This document shows positions 35,128 to 43,600 of a stretch of DNA of 64,000 bases, piece by piece. The first letter of the stretch is position 1. Every line of letters begins with the position of its first letter. The stretch is from Bryobacter sp964387685 (GTDB taxonomy: Bacteria > Acidobacteriota > Terriglobia > Bryobacterales > Bryobacteraceae). The notes under the pieces were generated by a model, which was not told the origin of the DNA, searched no databases, and worked only from the letters and a program-made list of their open reading frames with translations. Both the position numbers and the translations under genes were made by a program. Location: the NCBI GenBank assembly GCA_964387685.1, contig CAYLXK010000001.1, forward strand, positions 186,001-250,000. Reading direction: 5' to 3'.

Positions 35128-38100
35128 ATGCACAGGTTGTTTTTACCTTTTCTAGCCTTCGTCTGTCTACTCAGCGAGACGCTTTCCGCCGCCAATCTCA
35201 TAGCGCTCCCGCGCGATGGCAGCAACGGCACCACCGGCTACATCTACAGCGCGGAACCCTTCACCCAAATCGGAACCTTTGCCACCGATCAAACCGCCTT
35301 TGAGGCTATCTGGCATCCGACGTCCCCCAAGTTCTACGTCTTCTCCCGCTCTCTCAATAAATCAATCACTGTTTTCAACGGCACGTCGCCCTTCGCCGAG
35401 CGCAGCTCCATTAACCTGCCTAATATCACCGGCGCCCGGCTCTCGCCCGACGCCCGCCGTCTCTATGTTCTGTCTGGATCGCTGCGCATCTTCGATACCT
35501 TCAACGACCAGGAGGTAATCGGCTTAAACACGGGTGGCCGTCCCATCGATGTCGATTTCTCGTTGGATTCCACTCGTGCCTATGTGCTCAATGACAACGG
35601 TACGGTCGTGGCGATCGACACCACTACCAGTCAGGTGATTAGCACGTTAGCGCTGACCAATAATCCCAACTCTCTGATGGTTGGCCCCACTGGCTTTATT
35701 TACGTCACCAGTTCCAGCCGCATCGTCGAAATAGACGGTCGTGGCACCTTGGCCGTGATTGGTAATGAAATCCCCACGACGGGCGTCAACTGCACGCGGA
35801 TCCAGTTCACACCCGACGGCAGCCGCTTTGTAACTGCCTGCGCATCTGGCGCCACGAGCATTCTCTACAGCGTCGAAACCATCTCGCGCAACCTGCAGAC
35901 CATCACCTTCGGCTCCAACGTCGATCGCGTCCGCGTCATCTCGAATACGACGGCGCTATTGTATGTGCCCACCAGCAACGTGGTCTTCCGTGCTGGCTTG
36001 GTTCCGCCGCTCACCACGCCCATTCAATTGGAAGTGGGCGGCCTTGGCGCCGTTTCCGGCGGCCGTTCCTTGGCCATTTCCGACCAGATCCCTACTGCCG
36101 CCTACCTCTTCCTCGATGGGCCTAACTCAATCTCCCGAGTCAGCCTGGGTACCAATACCGTCAGCAGCACGCTCACGCAGCCAAATTTCATCGGGAATCT
36201 CGTATTCACCGGACCCGTTTCCACGTCGCTGCCCTTTAGCCTCATTGCGATTACGCCGTCGCAGACGGTTCTCGCCTCGCAGGCCGGCCGGCCTCTCGTC
36301 ATTCGCGCGCTCGATAATCTATCCCGCCCCGTCAATGGCGTGACGATTAGCTTTGTGACGGATAACTCTCAACTCCAGTTGAGCTCCTCCGCCGTTACTA
36401 CGAATAAAGACGGCTTCGCGCTGGTGGGCTTTGTTGCGCCGCAAACGACGGGTACGTATAACGTCAGCGCCTCTAATAGCGGCTCCCAGGGCCAGACCTT
36501 TACGATTAACGTTACCGGTGGCAGTGGTGGCGGGGGCGGTGGCGGCGAAAACCCGACAAACCCCGCGATCCAAATCGTTAGCGGTAACGGCCAACTCATG
36601 TTTGGACAGTTGTTCGCGCCGGAATTGCTTCGCGTGCGCGTGCGGGACGGCTCGGGTAACCCCGCGGTCAACGCCACGGTTACCTGGCAAGTCCAGTCGG
36701 GAACGGGCCGGGTGGTCAACGCGCAAAGCAGCACCGACAATCAGGGCATCGCGACCAATCAGTTCGGTTCGGAACTCTTTTACGACGATGCTCTCGAAAC
36801 ATTCCGGACCTCCGTCGTACGCGCCACGGTCAGTAATGGTTCGGTGGACTTCTTCCTGGTCTCTTACCCCGAAGTGGGCCCTCCGCCTCGTCTACTACCT
36901 GTGAATCCGCCCGCGATCAATCTCATTAGCCCACCGGAAGGATCGACCATTCGCATTCAGGCGGGCGCACCGCTCACGGGCGCCATTCGGGCGACCATTT
37001 TCTCGGGGACCTTGGCCGGCTTCGGGGCCCCGATTCCGAACGTAGGCTTTTACACGCCCACCTCGTTTGCGGCGGCCGATGCTGTCGCCGCTACCTGCAC
37101 CTCCACCAGCCTATCGAACGGCCAGGGTCAGGTTTCCTGCGATCTCGTCGGCGGTTCCAGGCTTGGTAGCGGACCGATCCAGGTGTGTTTGGGCAATTGC
37201 CAAAATCCTGGCCGTCTCTACAACTTCAACGTCGAAGTGACGCCCGGTCCTCCGGCTATCTTCGTGAAGCGCCAGGGCGATAACCAATCGGGCGGCCCCG
37301 GAACCCTGACGCCTCTGGCTTTGCGTGCGGCCTTGACCGATCAATTCGGCAATCGCCTACCCGGCGTAACCGTTCGCGTTGAGGTCATCCAAGGCGAGGC
37401 GATTCCCGAACAGGTCTTCAACACCACCACCAACGAGGGCGAATTCTCCTTCTTGGTTCGCTTCGGTTCGTCCCCGGGCGAAGTTAAGATTCGCACAAGC
37501 GCGGGCGATGCCAGCACCATCTGGACGCTCACTAACAACGTTACCGTGGGCAACTTTGTGAAAGTGTCCGGCGACAACCAGACTTCCGTGCTTTCTCGGC
37601 CTTTCACGTCTCCCCTCACCGTCCAATTGAACGACGCTCAAGGCCGCCCCATTGCGGGTGCCGCGGTCGCCTTCACCATCTCCAACGGCTCAGCGACGCT
37701 TTCGGCTGCCACCGCAACCACCAATGCGCAAGGCCAAGCCTCGATCAGCGTGACAGCCGGAGCGGTCGCCGGCCCGGTGACGGTCACTGCCACTTCCATC
37801 AATCGCTCGGTGGTTTTCGCTTTGACTGTGCTCCCGCCGGGTCCCACGATCACCAGCGTCTCCAACGCGGCTAGCTTCGCTCCGGGGCTGACTCCGTGCG
37901 GACTGGCCACCATCTTTGGGTCCAATATCGCTCCTACGCTGAACGGTTCAGTGTCCGGCAATAGCTTTGTCGGGCCTTATCCTTTCACGTTGCAAAACGT
38001 CCGCGTAGAGGTGGGATCCCGCCAGGCGCCGATCGTTTCGGTTTCCAACATCGGCGGCCGCGAGCAGGTTACCATCCAGACGCCTTGCGAACTGCAGGCT

Positions 38101-38577
38101 TCGCCGGCAACGCCCGTTCGTGTTTTTGTGGGCGACGGTTCCAGCACCTTCACCACCAGCGTGGCGCAAGTGCAGCCCGGCGTCTTTGAAACGACCGACT
38201 CTGCCAATCGCAAGATTGGAGTCATCATCAAGGCCAACGGGACTTATATGTCCCTGGAGAATCCCGTGGATCGCGGTGAACGCGTCATCGGCTTCTTTAC
38301 GGGCCTTGGCCAGTTGCTGGTTCCCACGGTTACCAATATCCCGGGCGCCTACAACAACTCCTCGAACGTGGCCGCCCAAATCATCATTGGCGTAAACAAC
38401 GAGGGTGTCCCCGTCCAGAGCGTCACCATGGCCCCGGGCCTGGTGGGGATCTATATCGTGGTCTTTGACATCCCCGCTGAGACCACTCCCGGCGCGAATC
38501 GTCCTTATGGCACCGCGGCCATCGGAGCGGATTCACTCGTCGCGGGCGGTAATCCTTCGCTGATTCACGTTCGCTAG
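35128..38577 (+). CDS. Giant secreted protein: beta-propeller, four Big1-like domains, TIGR03437
   Basis: A 1149-residue protein with a signal peptide (LFLPFLAFVCLLSETLSA) and AGAGGA 6 bases before the ATG. Residues about 20-370 form a YVTN-like beta-propeller (SPDARRLYVLSG, LDSTRAYVLND, TPDGSRFVTAC). Four Big1-like invasin-type Ig domains follow (from about 371, 480, 700 and 810), with a glycine linker near 465-475. The C-terminus from about 905 is a TIGR03437 domain (VSNAASFAPGLTPCGLATIFG). Such architecture suggests an extracellular or outer-surface adhesion or structural protein. It is flanked by terminators on both sides, so it is probably transcribed alone. Confidence 0.83.
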   Translation: MHRLFLPFLAFVCLLSETLSAANLIALPRDGSNGTTGYIYSAEPFTQIGTFATDQTAFEAIWHPTSPKFYVFSRSLNKSITVFNGTSPFAERSSINLPNITGARLSPDARRLYVLSGSLRIFDTFNDQEVIGLNTGGRPIDVDFSLDSTRAYVLNDNGTVVAIDTTTSQVISTLALTNNPNSLMVGPTGFIYVTSSSRIVEIDGRGTLAVIGNEIPTTGVNCTRIQFTPDGSRFVTACASGATSILYSVETISRNLQTITFGSNVDRVRVISNTTALLYVPTSNVVFRAGLVPPLTTPIQLEVGGLGAVSGGRSLAISDQIPTAAYLFLDGPNSISRVSLGTNTVSSTLTQPNFIGNLVFTGPVSTSLPFSLIAITPSQTVLASQAGRPLVIRALDNLSRPVNGVTISFVTDNSQLQLSSSAVTTNKDGFALVGFVAPQTTGTYNVSASNSGSQGQTFTINVTGGSGGGGGGGENPTNPAIQIVSGNGQLMFGQLFAPELLRVRVRDGSGNPAVNATVTWQVQSGTGRVVNAQSSTDNQGIATNQFGSELFYDDALETFRTSVVRATVSNGSVDFFLVSYPEVGPPPRLLPVNPPAINLISPPEGSTIRIQAGAPLTGAIRATIFSGTLAGFGAPIPNVGFYTPTSFAAADAVAATCTSTSLSNGQGQVSCDLVGGSRLGSGPIQVCLGNCQNPGRLYNFNVEVTPGPPAIFVKRQGDNQSGGPGTLTPLALRAALTDQFGNRLPGVTVRVEVIQGEAIPEQVFNTTTNEGEFSFLVRFGSSPGEVKIRTSAGDASTIWTLTNNVTVGNFVKVSGDNQTSVLSRPFTSPLTVQLNDAQGRPIAGAAVAFTISNGSATLSAATATTNAQGQASISVTAGAVAGPVTVTATSINRSVVFALTVLPPGPTITSVSNAASFAPGLTPCGLATIFGSNIAPTLNGSVSGNSFVGPYPFTLQNVRVEVGSRQAPIVSVSNIGGREQVTIQTPCELQASPATPVRVFVGDGSSTFTTSVAQVQPGVFETTDSANRKIGVIIKANGTYMSLENPVDRGERVIGFFTGLGQLLVPTVTNIPGAYNNSSNVAAQIIIGVNNEGVPVQSVTMAPGLVGIYIVVFDIPAETTPGANRPYGTAAIGADSLVAGGNPSLIHVR

Positions 38578-38597
38578 CACCTAGCCACTTAGCCAAG

Positions 38598-38629
38598 ACG
38601 CCCTCGGCACTCTGCCGGGGGCGTTTTGT
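38598..38629 (+). terminator. Intrinsic terminator after the propeller/Ig protein
   Basis: A 12-base stem (38598-38609 with 38613-38624, one G-U pair) and a 3-base loop, followed by TTTTGTTTTGT. It begins 21 bases after the stop codon at 38577. Confidence 0.88.
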
Positions 38630-38665
38630 TTTGTCTCTAGGCCGTGCACTTGCGCATGTCTAGGA

Positions 38666-38683
38666 CCCGAAAATGACATCGGG
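38666..38683. repeat. Inverted repeat upstream of the polysaccharide export gene
   Basis: CCCGA and TCGGG half-sites separated by 8 bases, about 100 bases before the start of the export gene. It could be an operator or a small hairpin; there is no T-tract. Short enough that chance is possible in this GC-rich DNA. Confidence 0.3.
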
Positions 38684-38783
38684 CTACATAGACTGCCCAG
38701 CCCCGCGCCGATCTCCTTGTTGATGGAGAATACCGTTTCACGCGAACGGACGCTCCGCGATTTACACCAGCTTGGAGAACTAG

Positions 38784-39764
38784 ATGCAGTTCGTTTCTTT
38801 GCCCCTATTGCGCCTGATTTTGAGCATCGGCTGGGCCTACAGTCTCAACGCTCAGGCCGTCGTGCCTATACCCTCGGGATCCAGCAACGCGGGCCCGTTA
38901 AGCAACCTGCCGGCGCAAAAAATTGGACCGAACGACCTGCTCCAAATCAGTGTCTATGGCGCTGCGGAGCTTACGCGCACGGTTCGGGTCGGCAGCGATG
39001 GTCTCATTCGAATTCCCATGATTCCCTCGCCGATTGCCGCCTCGGGTAAACTCCCTGCGGATCTGGAACTCACCATTGGTCAAGCACTTAGCTCAGAAAA
39101 GATTCTGGTGGATCCGGTCGTTACCGTAACCGTAGCTGAATATGTCAGCCGGCCGATCAGCGTGATGGGAGCCGTAAAACATCCCCTCACTTTCCAGGCC
39201 TACGGCATGGTTACCTTGTTGGATGCACTATCTCGCGCCGGTGGGTTGAGTGAGGTCGCCGGGTCGGAAATTCTGCTCAGCCGTACTCAGCCGGATCCCG
39301 AAGGTAAGCCCACCACGCTCACCCAGCGCATACCCGTACGGCTCCTGATCGATGAGGCGGATGGCGAACTGAACGCCGTGCTGCGTGGAGGCGAAGAAAT
39401 CCGGATTCCGGAGGCGGGCAAAATCTATATCGTCGGCAATGTGAAAAAGCCGGGAGTGTTTCCTCTTAAAGATGGCGCCGACACCACGGTCCTAAAGGTG
39501 CTGGCAATGAGCGAAGGACTGCTCCCTTTTGCCCTCCGCGAGGCCTACATCTATCGTAAGGAGGGAGGCCCCACCGGACGTAACGAGATTGAGATTCCTT
39601 TGCAAAAGATCGTGGATCGGAAATCCCCGGATATTACTTTATTGGCGGACGACGTCCTGTACATTCCGGATAACAAACGCAAGCGGATGACCATGTCCAT
39701 GGTGGACCGGATCGTTACCTTCGGAGCGGGTACCGCGTCCGGCATGTTGGTTTGGCGGCGTTAG
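38784..39764 (+). CDS. Polysaccharide export protein (Wza/OtnA family, SLBB domains)
   Basis: A 326-residue protein with a signal peptide and GGAGA 5 bases before the ATG. It has the Poly_export domain (KIGPNDLLQISVYGAAELTRTVRV, VTVTVAEYVSRPISVMGAV), then SLBB-type domains (from about 128 and 213; IYIVGNVKKPGVFPLKDG) and a C-terminal hydrophobic end. The family forms outer-membrane or periplasmic channels for capsule or exopolysaccharide. No lipobox Cys is seen, and no glycosyltransferases or Wzc-like kinase are nearby, so its polymer is unknown. Confidence 0.87.
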   Translation: MQFVSLPLLRLILSIGWAYSLNAQAVVPIPSGSSNAGPLSNLPAQKIGPNDLLQISVYGAAELTRTVRVGSDGLIRIPMIPSPIAASGKLPADLELTIGQALSSEKILVDPVVTVTVAEYVSRPISVMGAVKHPLTFQAYGMVTLLDALSRAGGLSEVAGSEILLSRTQPDPEGKPTTLTQRIPVRLLIDEADGELNAVLRGGEEIRIPEAGKIYIVGNVKKPGVFPLKDGADTTVLKVLAMSEGLLPFALREAYIYRKEGGPTGRNEIEIPLQKIVDRKSPDITLLADDVLYIPDNKRKRMTMSMVDRIVTFGAGTASGMLVWRR

Positions 39765-39803
39765 AGACCGCCGCAGTCAAGAGAGCAGTCCAGGGATTTT
39801 AGC

Positions 39804-40838
39804 TTGACCTATTACGAGGAACTCGGCGTTGATCCAAATGCGTCTCCCGAGGAGATTCATCGAGCTTTTCGCACCACTAGCCGTTTGCTCCATCCCGATA
39901 TGCATACGGTTCCCCATCTCCGGGATGCCGCCGAACGCCAGATGCGGCGGCTTATCGAAGTCGCGGCCGTTTTAGAGGATCCCGCTCGCCGAATCGAGTA
40001 CGACCGTCGTCTAGCACAGGCTTCTACCATCATCCCCGCGGGGGAATTACAACAAAGCGATCGGGTCATAAACTACGCCGGGCTTATCGCCGGATTATGC
40101 TTCGGGGCGCTCCTCATGTTTTGTGGCTCCCTCTTTTGGGCGGGATCCTCGTCTGACGGTGCTTCCTCCGCCGCACCCACCTCTCAGGCTCCGGCGGGTG
40201 AACCAGACCGGCCGCCAATCCAGGCCAAGGTCCGGCCTATAACGGCTAGTTCTGTGTCGGACCTAAGGCGGGCCGCTGCGCCCGAGGCTGCCTCAAAAGC
40301 GGGTCAAGGCGCTTCGCCGGAATCGACTCCGAACCTGGAATCGGCGAGCGTTACACCTTTCGGCCCACCGTTGGAGTTCCGCCCGTTACTTCCTCAGGAC
40401 AATCCGTCGCTGGCACTCCCATCCGGCCTGCCATCCGCAGTCTATCCCTCCAGACTTCGTAGCTCCGATTCCCCTAGTCCTTCTCTGGCGGGCACGTGGC
40501 TCCAGTCGCCCCGCGACCAGGAAGCCCTGTCTCCCGGCGAATATGCCGCGGAATTTGTCGAACTGCGCCTCATGCAAGAAGGTTCTAGCCTCAGTGGTGT
40601 ATTTCGATCGCGGTACCGCATCCCCGATCGTCTCATGCACCCCGAGGTCAACTTTCGCTTTGCCGGTACCATTGAACAACAGGAGTTCTCCTGGAAGGGC
40701 GAAGGGGGGGTGAAGGGGCGCGTCCGCCTCTCTTTGGAGTCACAAAACCAATTGATCGTCGAATGGGTTTCGGAATCCTCTTCCTTGAACTCCCTCCTCA
40801 CTGAGGGTTCTTCAAAGCTTTTGCGGCGCCTGGATTAA
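39804..40838 (+). CDS. Membrane-anchored J-domain protein
   Basis: A 344-residue protein from TTG 39804. Residues 1-70 form a DnaJ domain with the HPD motif at 30-32 (LLHPDMH). A membrane segment lies at about 90-112 (GLIAGLCFGALLMFCGSLFWAG), followed by a long Pro/Ser/Ala-rich linker and a C-terminal beta-rich domain (EFVELRLMQEGSSLSGVFRSRY). The linker and C-terminal domain would be periplasmic if the J domain is cytoplasmic. It would stimulate DnaK at the membrane. I do not recognise the C-terminal domain. It sits 40 bases after the export gene. Confidence 0.82.
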   Translation: MTYYEELGVDPNASPEEIHRAFRTTSRLLHPDMHTVPHLRDAAERQMRRLIEVAAVLEDPARRIEYDRRLAQASTIIPAGELQQSDRVINYAGLIAGLCFGALLMFCGSLFWAGSSSDGASSAAPTSQAPAGEPDRPPIQAKVRPITASSVSDLRRAAAPEAASKAGQGASPESTPNLESASVTPFGPPLEFRPLLPQDNPSLALPSGLPSAVYPSRLRSSDSPSPSLAGTWLQSPRDQEALSPGEYAAEFVELRLMQEGSSLSGVFRSRYRIPDRLMHPEVNFRFAGTIEQQEFSWKGEGGVKGRVRLSLESQNQLIVEWVSESSSLNSLLTEGSSKLLRRLD

Positions 40839-40892
40839 CCTCCCTCGGGACGACACGAAGGCGGGACTAACCGCATGGGTGACAATGAAACC

Positions 40893-41885
40893 ATGAGAGT
40901 AATGGTGTGTGGCGGGGCTGGATACATTGGAAGCCACGTAGCGAAGGCCCTCGCGCGTGCCGGGCACGCTCCCATTGTTTTCGACAATTTCAGCAAAGGC
41001 CATGACTGGGCGGTCCGTTATGGTCCCCTGGTGCGGGGCGATTTGCTCGATTCCTCCGCCCTATCGGCTGCGCTCCGCGAGCATTCCATCGAAGCCGTAG
41101 TACAGCTCGCTGGCTCCATCAACGTCGGGGAGTCTATGCAGAACCCCGGTCTGTACTTTCGCAATAACTACACCATTTCCCTCAATCTCCTGGAGGCAAT
41201 GCGCGATTGCGGCGTGGGGATACTGGTGTTTAGCTCGACGGCCGCCGTTTACGGTGAACCTTCCTCTGTTCCCATTCGCGAGGACGCTCCTAGGCAGCCC
41301 ATTAACCCGTATGGAGAAGCGAAATGGTTCACGGAGAGGACCATCGACTGGTTTTCGCGCGTGCACGGATTGCGTGCCATGGCGCTCCGCTATTTCAACG
41401 CCGCGGGGGCGGATCTTGATAACGAGATTGGAGAGCTGCATTCGCCGGAAACCCATCTCATCCCGCTCATTCTGTACGCGGGATTGGGCCTGCGTCCGCC
41501 AATTCAGATTTTTGGAACAGACTATCCCACCCCCGATGGAACGGCCATCCGCGATTACGTCCACGTCGCCGATCTGGCTCGTGCCCATGTGCTGGCCCTC
41601 GAGTATCTGGCGGCTGGCGGTGCTTCGACCGCTGTCAACCTCGGCTCCGGGCAGGGTTTCTCCGTGTGCCAGGTCCTCCAATCGGCCGAGGCCGTGCTGG
41701 GCCATCCCATCCCCCACGTGCTGGCGCCGAAACGCGTCGGAGATCCTCCCGCGCTCGTTGCGGCGTCTGAGAAAGCCCTGGAACTGCTGGGCTGGCAGAC
41801 CCGAGACTCCAGCCTGGACACTCTCGTTTCCACAGCTCATGCCTGGGTCGTAAAGGCCAAAGAAAACCGGCTTATCCCCACCTAG
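40893..41885 (+). CDS. galE: UDP-glucose 4-epimerase GalE
   Basis: NAD-dependent interconversion of UDP-glucose and UDP-galactose, supplying nucleotide sugars for surface polysaccharide. The protein has 330 residues from ATG 40893; an ATG at 40875 would add six. The NAD motif GGAGYIGSH lies at 7-15, catalytic Ser/Thr in FSSTAAVYG (115-116), and Tyr140 and Lys144 in the YxxxK motif (NPYGEAKWF). YFNAAGAD and the C-terminal GDPPALVA are GalE-specific signatures. Confidence 0.94.
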   Translation: MRVMVCGGAGYIGSHVAKALARAGHAPIVFDNFSKGHDWAVRYGPLVRGDLLDSSALSAALREHSIEAVVQLAGSINVGESMQNPGLYFRNNYTISLNLLEAMRDCGVGILVFSSTAAVYGEPSSVPIREDAPRQPINPYGEAKWFTERTIDWFSRVHGLRAMALRYFNAAGADLDNEIGELHSPETHLIPLILYAGLGLRPPIQIFGTDYPTPDGTAIRDYVHVADLARAHVLALEYLAAGGASTAVNLGSGQGFSVCQVLQSAEAVLGHPIPHVLAPKRVGDPPALVAASEKALELLGWQTRDSSLDTLVSTAHAWVVKAKENRLIPT

Positions 41886-41948
41886 CCTTTTCACGGAACG
41901 ATCTTCCCGTGGCGGTATGCTAGCATCGGATTCTCGGAGCCTCGCCGG

Positions 41949-42707
41949 TTGCTCGATCTTCTCAAGAGCCCCGTTCTCACCTTTCAAGACTTCATCTTCC
42001 TCGTCGTCCGCAGCTTGCGTAACGTCGTGAAGAAGCCGGTCTATTGGAACGACATCCTCCGCCAGATGGATACCATTGGCGTCGGCAGCCTGCCGATTGT
42101 GGCCTTGATTGGGGCCTTCTCCGGTATCGTCATGAGCCTGCAGATGTCGCGAGCGTTGGCCACCTACGGCGCCACGTCGGAAACGGGTCAAGTGGTTTCC
42201 TTCAGCATTATTCGAGAATTGGGCCCGGTGCTGACGGCCCTTTTGATTGCGGGCAGAAATGCCAGCGGCATCGCCTCTGAGCTTGGCTCGATGAAAGTCA
42301 CCGAACAGATCGACGCCATGCGCGCCTTGGGTACCGATCCGATTCAGAAGCTCGTCGTGCCCCGCCTCGTCGCCACCGCCGTCATGCAGCCACTCCTTAC
42401 CGTGATTGCCGATTTCGTCGGTTTGCTGGGCGGATTGGTAATCGCCGTATTGGTGATCGGCAACACGGCCAGTCAGTATTGGAACTCCGCCATCGGTGTG
42501 CTGGAACTGAACGACATCGCTCAGGGCCTCTCTAAGCCTTTTTTGTTTGCCATCATTATCGCCCTCGTTGGCTGTTTTTACGGCCTCCGTACCTCCGGCG
42601 GAACTCAGGGCGTCGGCCGCGCCACCACCCAAGCCGTCGTGGTCGCCAGCGTCTGGGTCTTCGTTATCGACGTTCTCATTACGCAAGTCTTCGTGAGTCT
42701 GCCCTAG
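41949..42707 (+). CDS. mlaE: MlaE-type lipid ABC transporter permease
   Basis: A 252-residue membrane protein from TTG 41949, with GGAG 9 bases upstream. It has the MlaE/YrbE permease signatures: a long N-terminal amphipathic region, IGAFSGIVMSLQMSRAL, IIRELGPVLTALLIAGRNASGIASELGSMKVTEQIDAMRALG (the conserved coupling stretch) and three to five hydrophobic segments. It moves phospholipid between the inner membrane and the periplasmic MCE ring. First gene of an E-F-D set; mlaC and mlaB homologues are not seen. Confidence 0.93.
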   Translation: MLDLLKSPVLTFQDFIFLVVRSLRNVVKKPVYWNDILRQMDTIGVGSLPIVALIGAFSGIVMSLQMSRALATYGATSETGQVVSFSIIRELGPVLTALLIAGRNASGIASELGSMKVTEQIDAMRALGTDPIQKLVVPRLVATAVMQPLLTVIADFVGLLGGLVIAVLVIGNTASQYWNSAIGVLELNDIAQGLSKPFLFAIIIALVGCFYGLRTSGGTQGVGRATTQAVVVASVWVFVIDVLITQVFVSLP

Positions 42708-42719
42708 GTAGAGGGGAAT

Positions 42720-43592
42720 ATGTCGGACGCCATCCTCCAATTTGACAACGTCTCCCTGGCCTTCGACGCCACTCCCGCGCTTGTGGATTTCAATCTCAGC
42801 ATTCATCCCGGCGAAACGTATGTCGTCTTTGGCGCCGCCGGAAGCGGCAAGACCGTTCTGCTCAAGTTGGCTATGGGGCTGCTGCAGCCCACTAAGGGAA
42901 GAATCCTGTTGCTTGGTCAGGACATCACTCACCTCAAGGAGCGCGAGCTCTTCGGTCTACGCGCAGAGGTTGGCATCCTCTTTCAAGAAGGCGGTCTCTT
43001 CGATTCGCTGACCATCGCTGAGAACGTCTCCTACCCTTTGCGCAACCAGAGTTGCCTTCGCGTTCCCCTCGAGCAGATTGAACAGCGCGTACTAGAGTCG
43101 CTGGAGTTCGTCGAACTCGGCCACACCTTGGATAAATTTCCCAGCGAGTTATCCGGCGGCATGCGCCGCCGTGTCGGAATCGCCCGTGCTAGCGTCACGA
43201 ACCCCAAACTTCTTCTCTACGATTCGCCCACCGCGGGCCTCGATCCCATCACCGCTCACACCATCATGAGTCTCATCGTTAAACAGCGGGACATGAGCAA
43301 GACAACGACCGTGCTGGCCTCCCATCGCTACCAGGACGGGACAACTGTGGCTAACTACGTCTGGGACGACGCCAAGAAAGACTTGGTCCGCGCCGCTCCC
43401 CCCGGCCAGTTCGCCGACCTCCGCACCACTTTCTTGATCCTGAATGAAGGCCGTATCGCCTTTCAAGGTGGTCAGGAGGAATTGGAACGTTCCTCAGACC
43501 CCTATGTGTCACAATTTGTGTTGAAACAGGTGCCTCCGGTTCCGCGGGGCGGCTACCGGGAATCCCGGCACGTGGAAACGCGCCAGATCTAG
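42720..43592 (+). CDS. mlaF: MlaF-type ABC transporter ATP-binding protein
   Basis: A 290-residue ATPase for the MlaE permease. Walker A is GAAGSGKTV, the signature is ELSGGMRRRVGIARA, and the switch His is in LASHRYQD. In Walker B the expected catalytic Glu is Ser169 (LLLYDSPTAGLDP), an unusual substitution. The C-terminal extension past about 225 (NYVWDDAKKDLVRAAPPGQF) is longer than in E. coli MlaF (about 270 residues in total). It lies 12 bases after mlaE and 8 bases before mlaD. Confidence 0.9.
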   Translation: MSDAILQFDNVSLAFDATPALVDFNLSIHPGETYVVFGAAGSGKTVLLKLAMGLLQPTKGRILLLGQDITHLKERELFGLRAEVGILFQEGGLFDSLTIAENVSYPLRNQSCLRVPLEQIEQRVLESLEFVELGHTLDKFPSELSGGMRRRVGIARASVTNPKLLLYDSPTAGLDPITAHTIMSLIVKQRDMSKTTTVLASHRYQDGTTVANYVWDDAKKDLVRAAPPGQFADLRTTFLILNEGRIAFQGGQEELERSSDPYVSQFVLKQVPPVPRGGYRESRHVETRQI

Positions 43593-43600
43593 GTGAATGG

